Assembly (NCBI RefSeq): GCF_030997045.1
Contig: NZ_CP116899.1
Location: 1,798,001-1,862,000 of the forward strand
Direction: 5' to 3'
Length of the DNA stretch: 64,000 bases
Origin: Microbulbifer sp. TB1203
GTDB lineage: Bacteria > Pseudomonadota > Gammaproteobacteria > Pseudomonadales > Cellvibrionaceae
In this document: piece by piece, positions 43,424 through 51,898 of the stretch
How the letters are laid out: each line of letters starts with the position of its first letter
Numbering within the stretch: the first letter of the stretch is position 1
Translations under genes and position numbers: made by a program
The notes under the pieces: generated by a model
Told to the model about the DNA's origin: nothing
Databases searched by the model: none
Seen by the model: the letters and a program-made list of their open reading frames with translations, nothing else

Positions 43424-43668
43424 GTGTCCTGTCCCGCCTCTAATGGCGTATTCAGAGCCCCGCCCAGGGTGCCAAGGCAAGGCGCAGTCCGCCGGGAATG
43501 GCGTGCCCCAAGGGCTGCAACATAGTATTGGCGTCTGGCCGGGGCTCCCTTCGGGCAAGCCGATAAGCGGCCATCTGCGTCGTTGCGCTCGCTTGAATTA
43601 GCTGGCTACTACTGCGCTCACGCGCCTAGCATATGGCCGCATGCGCCATTAGAGGCGGGACAGGACAC
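43424..43668. mobile_element. MITE-like element with perfect 25-bp terminal inverted repeats
   Basis: The left end GTGTCCTGTCCCGCCTCTAA (43424 onward, 25 bp in all) is the exact reverse complement of the right end (43644-43668). The 245-bp element has no coding capacity. Flanking bases (TTA on the left, CAG on the right) show no clear target-site duplication. It sits between the globin-like gene and slyD. Confidence 0.85.
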
Positions 43669-43776
43669 CAGTTGCGACCGGGCGGGCCGCTCAATACAAT
43701 GGCCACTCACAGCCTATATCCTCCGTAGCGTACGGTAAGCGCTACTCAATCCACCTACCTTTTCTTAGGATTACCC

Positions 43777-44241
43777 ATGAAGATTGCCAACCACTCCGTA
43801 GTGGAGATGCACTACACCCTGAAAGATGCCGACGGCACCGTCATCGACTCCTCCGCCGATGGCGAACCGCTGAAATACCTGCAGGGCGTGGGTAACATTA
43901 TCCCCGGCCTGGAACAGGAGATGCTGGACAAGAGTATCGGGGACAAATTCACCGCGGTGATCCCCCCCGAAGAGGCTTACGGCCCGCAAAACCCCGAACT
44001 GATCCAGACCTTGCCGCGCAGCGCCTTTGGAGGTGTTGACAAGCTGGAAGTGGGCATGGCGTTTCGCGCCCAGAGTACCGAGGGCCAACCCATCGAAGTG
44101 GAGATTATCGATATCGACGGTGACCAGGTGACCATCAACGGCAACCATCCCCTCGCCGGTGTAGAGCTACATTTCGATATCGAGGTGGTTTCCGTGCGCG
44201 AAGCCACCCCGGAAGAGATCGACCACGGCCACGTGCACTGA
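43777..44241 (+). CDS. slyD: FKBP-type peptidyl-prolyl isomerase, SlyD-like
   Basis: A 154-residue cytoplasmic isomerase and chaperone. The FKBP core (VVEMHYTLKDADGTVIDSS, IIPGLEQEMLDKSIGDKFTAVIPPEEAYG) is interrupted by the insert-in-flap chaperone domain (QTLPRSAFGGVDKLEVGMAF ... NGNHPLAGVELHFDIEVVSVREAT). The tail is short and has only DHGHVH, not the long His/Cys metal-binding tail of E. coli SlyD, so nickel delivery is unlikely. Confidence 0.93.
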   Translation: MKIANHSVVEMHYTLKDADGTVIDSSADGEPLKYLQGVGNIIPGLEQEMLDKSIGDKFTAVIPPEEAYGPQNPELIQTLPRSAFGGVDKLEVGMAFRAQSTEGQPIEVEIIDIDGDQVTINGNHPLAGVELHFDIEVVSVREATPEEIDHGHVH

Positions 44242-44268
44242 TCCCCCTCCCACTGGAATTGGGGAAAG

Positions 44269-44337
44269 CAGGAGCGGCCGCTGGCCGCGATCGTTGACGG
44301 CTTGATCCCGGATCGATCGCGGCCAGCGACCGCTTCC
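44269..44337. repeat. REP-like palindrome 3 (slightly decayed)
   Basis: GGAGCGGCCGCTGGCCGCGA (from 44271) and an imperfect reverse complement ending at 44336 with one substitution and one extra base. It lies between slyD and the DCC-family gene, on the 5' side of the latter. Confidence 0.85.
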
Positions 44338-44357
44338 AGACCGAACACCGACGGAAA

Positions 44358-44795
44358 ATGCCAGGGGCCCTCCCAGACAAAATCATCCTCTTCGACAGCC
44401 TGTGCAACCTTTGCAACGGCTGGAGCCGCTTCGTTCTTCACCGAGACAAAAACGCCATTTTTACCCTGTGCCGGGTACAATCCCCCGCCGGACAGCAACT
44501 GCTGGCCCGCCTGGGCCTGCCGCTGGACACCTATGAAACCATAATCTACCTGGAGCGCCGCGGGGACACCCTTGTGGACTACCACAAAAGCGAGGCCGCC
44601 CAGCGGATATTGGCGCAACTGCCCGCTCCCTGGCGCTACCTGGCCTCGCTGCGCTTCGTACCGCGGGCGATCCGGGATCTTGTATACGACGGCATAGCCC
44701 GCAACCGCTACCGGCTGTTCGGCAAACGGCAGGAGTGCAAATTGCCCAGCCCGGAGGAGCGGCAGAGGTTTTTGGAAGAGATTGATGTTGACTGA
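44358..44795 (+). CDS. DCC-family thiol-disulfide oxidoreductase-like protein (DUF393)
   Basis: A 145-residue protein of the DCC family, named from its DxxCxxC motif, here FDSLCNLCNGW (about residues 12-22). The LARLGLP, YHKSEAAQRIL and YDGIARNRYRLFGK blocks are also typical. Relatives are presumed redox proteins; a substrate is not known. It overlaps the start of tcdA by 11 bp, so the two are probably translated together. Confidence 0.88.
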   Translation: MPGALPDKIILFDSLCNLCNGWSRFVLHRDKNAIFTLCRVQSPAGQQLLARLGLPLDTYETIIYLERRGDTLVDYHKSEAAQRILAQLPAPWRYLASLRFVPRAIRDLVYDGIARNRYRLFGKRQECKLPSPEERQRFLEEIDVD

Positions 44796-45585
44796 TCAGT
44801 ACCTGCAACGTTTCGGCGGCGTCGCCCGCCTCTACGGGGAGAGCGCCCTGGACAAACTACAGCGGGCCCACTTCGCGGTAATCGGTATCGGCGGTGTGGG
44901 CAGCTGGACCGCCGAGGCCCTGGCCCGCTCCGGCGTGGGACGGATCACCCTGATCGACCTGGACGACGTGTGCATCACCAATAGCAATCGCCAGAGTCAC
45001 GCGCTGGCCGACACCATCGGCAAAATCAAGGTCGATGTGATGGCCGAGCGGTTGCGGCAGATCAACCCGGAAATCGCCGTGCACACGGAAGAAGACTTTA
45101 TCGCCGCGGACAACCTGGCCCAACTGCTCGACCCTGATCGGCCCATCGATATCGCAATCGACGCTATCGACTCGGCGCGGGTAAAAGCCGCCCTGATCGC
45201 CTACTGCAAGGCCCGCAAGCTGCGCCTGGTCACCGTGGGCTCCGCCGGCGGCAAACGGGACCCCGGCCGGGTGACCTGCGCCGACCTGGGCCGCACGGTC
45301 AGCGACCCCATGCTGGCCAAGGTTCGCCAGCACCTATACCGCTTCCACAATTTCCAGAAATCCCGCAAACGCCAGTTCGGCGTGGACGCCGTCTACTCCG
45401 ATGAACCCATGGTGTATCCACAGCCCGGAGGCGAAGTGTGCCGGCAGAAGAGCGCCATGCAGGACGGAGTCAAACTGGATTGCAGCGGCGGCTTCGGCGC
45501 CGCCACCATGGTTACCGGCACCTTCGGTTTTGTGGCCGCGGCGCGGGGTATCGAACGATTGCTGCAAGCCCAAAACCGGGATTGA
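44785..45585 (+). CDS. tcdA: tRNA threonylcarbamoyladenosine dehydratase TcdA (CsdL)
   Basis: A 266-residue E1-like ATP-dependent enzyme that converts t6A to cyclic ct6A at tRNA position 37. The ATP-binding GIGGVGSWTAEALARSGVG, the LIDLDDVCITNSNRQ block and the GSAGGKRDP block are clear. In E. coli it depends on the CsdA-CsdE sulfur relay; here a CsdA-CsdE fusion is encoded about 4.7 kb downstream on the other strand. I use the ATG at 44785; a TTG lies one codon earlier. Confidence 0.95.
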   Translation: MLTDQYLQRFGGVARLYGESALDKLQRAHFAVIGIGGVGSWTAEALARSGVGRITLIDLDDVCITNSNRQSHALADTIGKIKVDVMAERLRQINPEIAVHTEEDFIAADNLAQLLDPDRPIDIAIDAIDSARVKAALIAYCKARKLRLVTVGSAGGKRDPGRVTCADLGRTVSDPMLAKVRQHLYRFHNFQKSRKRQFGVDAVYSDEPMVYPQPGGEVCRQKSAMQDGVKLDCSGGFGAATMVTGTFGFVAAARGIERLLQAQNRD

Positions 45586-45612
45586 TTTGAGCGGCGCTCT
45601 GCAATATCGGGC

Positions 45613-46464
45613 TCAGGCCAGGCAATTTCTCAACGACTCCCGGTAGCGCCGGCTGACCGGCACCTGGATCCGGCTGGTCAAATGGATGCGCGCATCGCCG
45701 GTTTCCAGCGGTTCGATTTCGGCCACCGAGTCCAGGTTGACCAGGTAGGAGCGGTGCACCCGCACAAACTTGTCCGGGTCGAGACGCCGATAGAGATTGC
45801 TCAGCGTATCCCGCAGCGGGTAGATGCGGTTGCCCACATGCAGGTTGACATAGTTGCCCGCCACCTCCGCCCACTCAATGTCCTTCACATTGACCAGAAA
45901 CTCCCTGCCGAACTTTTTCACCAGCAGCCGCTCCGGCCTCTCCACCGACTCCACCGGTTCGCCCTCGTCCGGCCGGCCCAGCAGGCTGGCCTCACCCTGC
46001 AGGCGCAGCAGGATAAAGCGGTACAAGTAAATCAAAGACAGATAGCCGGCGTAGGCGCGGAAGTCTTTCAGGTATTCGTAAAACAGTTCGCTGGGCCAGT
46101 GGCCGAAGTCGTAGCTACTGTCCTGCAGGCCGTAGGCCAACTCGCGAATCGCCACCATCCCCAGCACGTGTATCAACGACCAGGGAACAGTCAGCAGTGC
46201 GTGGATGGCCAAGCCGTGTTTCAGATGGCCGGTGCGGATCGGAAAGCGACTGTCCCAGTGCAACACCAGGGGGAGTAGCGCCGCCTGCACGGCCAGACTG
46301 CTGCCCTCCCACAGCAACGGCATCCAGGGCGCGAACCCGAGATCCAGGCGGGCGTTCTCCATCAGCACCACGGCGCTCTGCGCCAACCACTGCACCAGAA
46401 AGAACAGCCCCCAGAATCCGACCTCGAACACCCTGCGCCGGGAAAGATAGTTGTGCAACGTCAT
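45613..46464 (-). CDS. Membrane-bound LytTR-domain transcriptional regulator
   Basis: A 283-residue protein. The N-terminal half has about four membrane helices (FWGLFFLVQWLAQSAVVLM, WEGSSLAVQAALLPLVL, LTVPWSLIHVLGMVAI, YAGYLSLIYLYRFILL). The C-terminal LytTR DNA-binding domain starts near residue 185 (LLVKKFGREFLVNVKDIEWAEVAGNYVNLH ... FVRVHRSYLVNLDSV). No receiver domain is present, so it is not a classical response regulator. It is divergent from an acyltransferase_3 gene, with 167 bp between starts. GAGGAG precedes the ATG. Confidence 0.9.
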   Translation of the reverse strand: MTLHNYLSRRRVFEVGFWGLFFLVQWLAQSAVVLMENARLDLGFAPWMPLLWEGSSLAVQAALLPLVLHWDSRFPIRTGHLKHGLAIHALLTVPWSLIHVLGMVAIRELAYGLQDSSYDFGHWPSELFYEYLKDFRAYAGYLSLIYLYRFILLRLQGEASLLGRPDEGEPVESVERPERLLVKKFGREFLVNVKDIEWAEVAGNYVNLHVGNRIYPLRDTLSNLYRRLDPDKFVRVHRSYLVNLDSVAEIEPLETGDARIHLTSRIQVPVSRRYRESLRNCLA

Positions 46465-46631
46465 TTCAAACTCCTCTTCCCGGCATTCTACCCAAAACGC
46501 TCTGCGAGGATGCCGCCGTCCGCCCCCCTATTCCGCCGTTCGCCCCCAATGCCCCGCGATCCGCCCCTGGGCGCTGGCGAAGGGCCCGATCCGGCGGCAG
46601 CATGACGATATATCCAACGGGAGCCATCACG

Positions 46632-47840
46632 ATGCAACCTACTCTGGACAGCGGTACCCGCCGCTACGATATCGATGCCATCCGGGTGCTGGCCTTCGCC
46701 CTGCTGATTCTCTACCACGTCGGAATGTTCTATGTGGCGGACTGGGGCTGGCATATCAAGAGCCAATATCAAAGCGACACGCTGCAACTGCTGATGCTTC
46801 TGGTCAACCAGTGGCGCATGCCCTTACTGTTCCTGATTTCCGGCACGGCCACTTGGTTCATATTCCGTAAATCGGGAGCCGGGGAGTTTACCCGCAACAG
46901 GCTGGTGCGACTGCTGCTGCCGCTGGCTTTCGGCATGCTGGTGGTGGTCCCACCCCAGGCCTACCTGGAAGCCCTGACCAACGGCGCGACGCAACCGGGC
47001 TATCTGGCCTTCCTGAAACAGTATTTCACTTTCCAGCCATGGCCGGATGGCGCCTTTGCCGGCAGCGACTTCGCCGGCATCACCTGGAACCATTTGTGGT
47101 ACCTGCCCTACCTCCTGTGCTACACCCTGGTGCTGATCCCGGCCGCAATTTGGCTGCGCCAGCGCGAAGCGACATTGCAGCGGCTGCTGTCCCGCGTCAA
47201 CGGCTACGGCCTGATCGCCCTCCCTGTACTGCCGATGCTGGTCTACGGTTTCACCCTGTTCCCCCGCTTCGGCAACTCCAACCACGCACTGCTGGACGAC
47301 TGGTACGGCCATGCGCAATTCTTCACCTTTTTTGTCTACGGCTACCTGCTGGCCGGCAACGCCGCGCTCTGGCAGACCTTGGGGAAATTGCGCGGCTCGC
47401 TGCTGTGGCTCGCCCCGGCCTGTTTCGCGGTGTTTCTCGCCCTGGAGAGGTTGTCGCCGGAGGACCTGTCGCCGGTGCAAAAGCTGGGGTATGGGACCGC
47501 GGTCTACCTGAACCGCTGGTGCTGGATACTGGCGGTACTCGCCTGGGCGCACCACTGCCTGAACCGGCCCTTTCGCTGGCTGCCCTACGCCAACGAGGCG
47601 GTGTATCCCTGGTACATACTGCACCAGACAATCACTGTAATCGCCGGATACCAGCTGGCGCGATGGTCGCTGGGCCCAGTGCTGGAGCCAATGCTCGTAT
47701 TAATAGCGACCGTAGCTGGATGCTTGTTGCTGCACGAATTTTTAATTCGCAGGTTCGCCATTCTGCGTCCACTGTTCGGGCTGAAACCCTTACCGACCGG
47801 CGCGGCCGTTTCTGATCGCAAAAGAATTGTCTTGAACTAG
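46632..47840 (+). CDS. Acyltransferase_3-family membrane protein
   Basis: A 402-residue integral membrane acyltransferase with about ten helices. The N-terminal RRYDIDAIRVLAFALLILYHVGMF contains the family R-x-x-x-D-x-x-R...H signature, with the catalytic His in ILYHVG. Members O-acylate polysaccharides or lipids. The ATG at 46632 has GGGAG eight bases upstream; an ATG 30 bases earlier has no better site. Divergent from the LytTR regulator, which is the obvious candidate controller. Confidence 0.92.
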   Translation: MQPTLDSGTRRYDIDAIRVLAFALLILYHVGMFYVADWGWHIKSQYQSDTLQLLMLLVNQWRMPLLFLISGTATWFIFRKSGAGEFTRNRLVRLLLPLAFGMLVVVPPQAYLEALTNGATQPGYLAFLKQYFTFQPWPDGAFAGSDFAGITWNHLWYLPYLLCYTLVLIPAAIWLRQREATLQRLLSRVNGYGLIALPVLPMLVYGFTLFPRFGNSNHALLDDWYGHAQFFTFFVYGYLLAGNAALWQTLGKLRGSLLWLAPACFAVFLALERLSPEDLSPVQKLGYGTAVYLNRWCWILAVLAWAHHCLNRPFRWLPYANEAVYPWYILHQTITVIAGYQLARWSLGPVLEPMLVLIATVAGCLLLHEFLIRRFAILRPLFGLKPLPTGAAVSDRKRIVLN

Positions 47841-47977
47841 AGAATAGCAAACCGTCAATTAATAAAAATTTAACGTTTTTATGTGAAAAATTGCCCGATA
47901 TCACGCTATTGGTGTAGCCGGCGTGGTGAAATGCGGTTTCAACAACATTAAAAATGGACAAGGCAAGGGAAATGACA

Positions 47978-48961
47978 ATGGACAAATGGCTTGTATTCAT
48001 CAGCGGCATACTCGCGGCAATTTTTAGTTTTCACGCCTCCGCCGACTACTGCCCGGACTATGACCGGGTTCTCAATCCTCCACAGCTGCAGAAACCCGAA
48101 CAGCAACCCTTTCACAACTGGTCGAACCAGCTGCTCTCCTCCCTGCACCGCCCCTTTCATATGGTGCACGACCAGATTGTCAAGGCCGGAACATCTGCAA
48201 CGTTCACCGGCAAGTTCGACTACTCCAGTATCTTCCACAAAGATCTCGAGTTTGAAGATGTCCACGTCTACCTGTACGGCACCGGTATGGAGGACTGGGA
48301 ATACCTCGGCGAATACCGCACCGACAGCGACGGAAAAATTTATCTGGAGGTGGCGAAGCCGGAAGGCGATTACGAGCTGCGCATGGTGGTGGAAGGGGAT
48401 CACTCCACGGCTTCGGGCTATCTCACTGTTGTCCAACCCAATCGCAAGACGGTGCTGTTCGATATCGACGGCACCCTCACCCTGAACGACTTCGAAGCCG
48501 TCGGTGACTACCTGGGCACCGACACCGCGGAGATGCACGGCTACGCCGCCGAAGTGGTGTGGGATTATATCGAAAAGGGCTACCAGATAATCTACCTCAC
48601 CGGCCGCCAGTACTGGATGGCCAGCACCACCCGCAACTGGTTCAACAGCAAAGGCTTGTTCGACTGGCACCTGCGCACGGACAGCAACGCGGAAAATCCC
48701 GCAGCGCCGCAAACCCGGGAATACAAGACAGCCTATATCCGCTATCTGCTGGAAGATGTAGAGCTGGATATTGTCCGCGCCTACGGCAATGCGGGCACCG
48801 ATATCGCCGCCTATGCCGACGCGGGCCTGCCCAAGGCGGAGACCTATATCATCGGTCCGGAAGCGGGCAGCGAAGAAACGCAGCCGATCGACGGCGACTA
48901 CGCCTATCACTATGCGACTGTCGTCGCCGGGACACCCAACTCCGGGTGTAGCTGGCGGTAG
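47978..48961 (+). CDS. Secreted HAD-type phosphatase related to lipin/LNS2 domains
   Basis: A 327-residue protein with a signal peptide (WLVFISGILAAIFSFHASA) and an N-terminal beta-rich region (FTGKFDYSSIFHKDLEFEDVHVYLY) ahead of a HAD domain. The nucleophile motif is FDIDGTLTLNDFE, like the DxDGT of lipins and LNS2 proteins; IIYLTGRQYWMASTTRNWF and DIVRAYGNAGTDIAAYADAG supply HAD motifs II-IV. Lipins dephosphorylate phosphatidic acid; whether this one does is not known. The ATG at 47978 has AAGGGAA about seven bases upstream; earlier ATGs at 47954 and 47972 are alternatives. Confidence 0.82.
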   Translation: MDKWLVFISGILAAIFSFHASADYCPDYDRVLNPPQLQKPEQQPFHNWSNQLLSSLHRPFHMVHDQIVKAGTSATFTGKFDYSSIFHKDLEFEDVHVYLYGTGMEDWEYLGEYRTDSDGKIYLEVAKPEGDYELRMVVEGDHSTASGYLTVVQPNRKTVLFDIDGTLTLNDFEAVGDYLGTDTAEMHGYAAEVVWDYIEKGYQIIYLTGRQYWMASTTRNWFNSKGLFDWHLRTDSNAENPAAPQTREYKTAYIRYLLEDVELDIVRAYGNAGTDIAAYADAGLPKAETYIIGPEAGSEETQPIDGDYAYHYATVVAGTPNSGCSWR

Positions 48962-49034
48962 CGGCCCGTACTTTCGACACCCGCGCCGCGTCATGCCAAA
49001 ATCCCCGAAAACAACAATGCAGGGAGAAAAAGGA

Positions 49035-50198
49035 ATGACCGACGACTTCGTAATGACGCCGGAAATCAAGCTGCTCAACGGCGTCGCCTTCGGCGACACC
49101 AACCTGATCCGCGAAGCTCACGCCGAGGGTGCCGACCTAGAAGCCTGTTTCGAGAGCGGCACCACGCCGCTGACCGAGGCCATTCTCGGCGGCATGGGCG
49201 AACCCGAGGCGGTGCGCACCCTGCTGGAGCTGGGTGCCGACCCGAACCGCGTGGACGCCAACGGTGACACGCCGTGGCTGGGCTGCCTCTCGCGACTGGA
49301 CGACCGGGTGGTCGCCGAGGAGCAACGGGAGATACAGGAAATCCTGGAAGAGGCCGGCGCTTCCCGCGAAGGCGAAGAACAATTCACTCTCTACGACATG
49401 GCCCGCAAGGGCGACCTGGACGGCGCGCGCCGCCTGCTGGACGAAGGCGCCAGCCCCGTATTCCCGCCGCTCTGCCCGCTGGGAGCGGCCGCCGGCAGCG
49501 GCCATCTCGCCGTGGCTGGCCTGCTGCTGGAACGCGGCGCCAACCCCGAAGGCAGCAACGTGGAAGAGGTAGGTATGAGCTGCCTGATGCACGCCGCCAG
49601 CAAGGGCAACTTCGAGATGGCAAAGCTGCTGGTAAAACACGGCGCCGACATCAGCCGCGGCCTGCCCGATTCGCCCTCCTACACCGCCATCGACTACGCC
49701 CGCGACGAGGGCCACGACGAACTGGCCGACTGGCTTGCCGAACAGGCCGGCAAGCCGGGCACCGGAGGCATGCCCGCGGAGGCGCGCAACGGCGGCGAAC
49801 ACGAAAAGTTCGCCGACCTCTACCGCCAGCGCACCGCCGCGCCCAACTACGATCTGGACACCGGCGCCATCGTCGCCCGCCTGGCGCAATGGGACAGTGC
49901 CTATGGCATCCACGTGGTCGAGACCGGCCAAGACCGCCTTACCGTCCAGTTCAAAAAACTGCCCGCCGACCTCGACGCCTTCGCACAGGAACTCGAAGAC
50001 TTCTGTCCCGATTTGATCCACCAGCACTTCGGCGCGATGGACGAAATGCTCGAACACTACGAGGAAATGGGCAAACAACCGCCCGACGATATCCGGCAAC
50101 TCGTCGATGGCGTCGACTTCGAATCCGACGACTTCGGCCGCAAGCTCCTCGCCCGCTGGCTGAAGCAGCACCAGTCCGTGGGGCTGTGGTGGGATTGA
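49035..50198 (+). CDS. Ankyrin-repeat protein with C-terminal DUF4253 domain
   Basis: A 387-residue soluble protein. Four to five ankyrin repeats cover about residues 10-245 (LLNGVAFGDTNLIREAHAEGADLEAC, TLLELGADPNRVDANGDTPW, GHLAVAGLLLERGANPEG, GNFEMAKLLVKHGADISRG). The C-terminal 120 residues resemble DUF4253 (TGAIVARLAQWDSAYGIHVVETG, KKLPADLDAFAQELEDFCPD, ending in VGLWWD). Function unknown; DUF4253 is often seen in immunity or SMI1/KNR4-like contexts, which I recall only loosely. It starts at the ATG at 49035, with AGGGAG nine bases upstream. Confidence 0.85.
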   Translation: MTDDFVMTPEIKLLNGVAFGDTNLIREAHAEGADLEACFESGTTPLTEAILGGMGEPEAVRTLLELGADPNRVDANGDTPWLGCLSRLDDRVVAEEQREIQEILEEAGASREGEEQFTLYDMARKGDLDGARRLLDEGASPVFPPLCPLGAAAGSGHLAVAGLLLERGANPEGSNVEEVGMSCLMHAASKGNFEMAKLLVKHGADISRGLPDSPSYTAIDYARDEGHDELADWLAEQAGKPGTGGMPAEARNGGEHEKFADLYRQRTAAPNYDLDTGAIVARLAQWDSAYGIHVVETGQDRLTVQFKKLPADLDAFAQELEDFCPDLIHQHFGAMDEMLEHYEEMGKQPPDDIRQLVDGVDFESDDFGRKLLARWLKQHQSVGLWWD

Positions 50199-50248
50199 TA
50201 CAGGAACAGCCGTAGAAGCAGGGCGGGAAGCACCGGCCGATTTCCGGA

Positions 50249-51898
50249 TCAGCCGGCACCCTCAACCTGTGCTAATACCTGACGCAACAGTGCGTAGAAA
50301 CCGTTGCTGCGCGACTGGCTGAGGTGCCTGGCCAGGCCCAGCTCGACAAACAGCTTTTTCAGGTCCAGGGCACGGATCTCCTCCGCGGTTGCGCCGTCTA
50401 CCTGAGACAGCAGCAGCGCCCCCAGGCCCTTCACCACACGACTGTCGCTGTCCAGGGCGAAATAGTGTCGTCCCTCCTCCACCCGGTGCACCAGCCAGGC
50501 ATCGGACTCGCAGCCGCGCACCAGGTTCTGCGACCGACGAATCTCCGGCTTGCTCCCGATGGCCTTTCCCCAGCGCATCAGCTCGCGGTAGCGATCCTGC
50601 CAGTTGCGCTGGGACGCCAGCAGTTCGACCTGCAGCGCCGAGAGATCATCCACCTGCCACGCCGGTGCCTCGGGAAATGCGTCGGTCGAATCCTCCAGCG
50701 CCAGGTATTCCCGCAACGCATCGACAAAGGCCACCACATCCGCCTCGGTATTGTAAGCGGCCAGGGAGGTGCGCACCGTTGCGGTTTCACCGGCGGCGCG
50801 CAGCAGCGGCTGGGCACAGTGGTGCCCCACTCGCACGGCGATATCCTTTTCATCCAGCCAGTGCATCAGATCGGCGGCGCTGCCGCTTACCGGTGCGAAG
50901 GCCAGTATTCCCAGGTTGTGCTGCGGCTGGCTGTACAGGCGCAGGCCCGGCAGCGAGGCAATTTCCCCGTGCAGCTGCTGCAACAGTTGCTGTTCATGTT
51001 TCGCCATGGCGCCCCGGTCCCAATCGGCGAGAAAATCCAGCGCGGCGCCGAGGCCGGCAATCGCCGCCAGCGGCGAGGTGCCCGCCTCGAATTTGTGCGG
51101 CAATTCTGCATAGGTACTCGAGTAGAGATCCACCTCGGCGATCATCTCGCCACCGCCCTGCCAGGGCGGCATGGCTTCCAGCAGCGCCTCGCGGCCCCAT
51201 AGCAGGCCGATGCCCGAGGGACCGTAGAACTTGTGCGCGGAACACACCAGGAAGTCGCAGCCGATCCGCTGTACATCCACCGTTTCGTGCGCCGCCAACT
51301 GCGCCGCATCCACAATCCAGAAAAGATCCCGCCCGCGCAATTGTCGGGCGATATCCTCGAGGTCCGGGCGCAGGCCCAGGGCGTTGGAACCGCCGGTCAG
51401 GGAGACAATTCTTGTGCGCTCGCTCAGCACTTCTTCCAGGCGGTCGAACTGGGGAACACCGGCGGTGTGTGGCACGTAGCGCAGAGTCAGGCCTCTGCGC
51501 TGTGCCGCCATTTGCCAGGGCACGATATTGGCGTGGTGCTCGGCGGTGGACAGTACGATCTCGTCTCCCGACTGCAGTTCGTTGCACAGACTGTACGCCA
51601 ACAGGTTCAGCGCCTCGGTGGCACCGCGGGCAAAGATCACTTCCCGCTCGCTGGCGGCATTCAGGAAACGCGCCGCCCTGCGGCGCGTTTCCTCCAGCAT
51701 TTCTGTGGCGCGGCGCGCGAGGCGGTGGCTGGACCTGTGGGTGTTCGCGTTGCTGTGCAGGTAAAAATCCCGCACCGCGTCGATCACCACCTGCGGCTTC
51801 TGTGTGGTGGCGGCGTTGTCCAGGTAGACAAGCTGCCTGTTTTCCGCCTCGGCAAAAAGCGGAAACTGCTGTTTGAATTCTTCTGCGGAAAATCTCAT
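50249..51898 (-). CDS. csdA: CsdA-CsdE fusion: cysteine desulfurase with sulfur-acceptor domain
   Basis: A 549-residue fusion. Residues 1-405 are a class II cysteine desulfurase: PLP lysine Lys223 (CSAHKFYGPSG) and active-site Cys361 in HHCAQPLL, where CAQP is the CsdA rather than the SufS form. Residues about 415-549 are a SufE/CsdE domain with the acceptor Cys463 in VRGCESDAW. Both enzymes normally are separate polypeptides that pass sulfur from one cysteine to the other. The start overlaps the tatD stop by 4 bp. Its known partner TcdA/CsdL is encoded at 44785-45585. Confidence 0.93.
   Translation of the reverse strand: MRFSAEEFKQQFPLFAEAENRQLVYLDNAATTQKPQVVIDAVRDFYLHSNANTHRSSHRLARRATEMLEETRRRAARFLNAASEREVIFARGATEALNLLAYSLCNELQSGDEIVLSTAEHHANIVPWQMAAQRRGLTLRYVPHTAGVPQFDRLEEVLSERTRIVSLTGGSNALGLRPDLEDIARQLRGRDLFWIVDAAQLAAHETVDVQRIGCDFLVCSAHKFYGPSGIGLLWGREALLEAMPPWQGGGEMIAEVDLYSSTYAELPHKFEAGTSPLAAIAGLGAALDFLADWDRGAMAKHEQQLLQQLHGEIASLPGLRLYSQPQHNLGILAFAPVSGSAADLMHWLDEKDIAVRVGHHCAQPLLRAAGETATVRTSLAAYNTEADVVAFVDALREYLALEDSTDAFPEAPAWQVDDLSALQVELLASQRNWQDRYRELMRWGKAIGSKPEIRRSQNLVRGCESDAWLVHRVEEGRHYFALDSDSRVVKGLGALLLSQVDGATAEEIRALDLKKLFVELGLARHLSQSRSNGFYALLRQVLAQVEGAG

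Noticed and set aside
47948..49102. 384-codon minus-strand open frame opposite the lipin-like gene
   Set aside because: The plus-strand frame has a signal peptide and HAD motifs in order; the minus frame has none and is low-complexity Val/Gly/His-rich.
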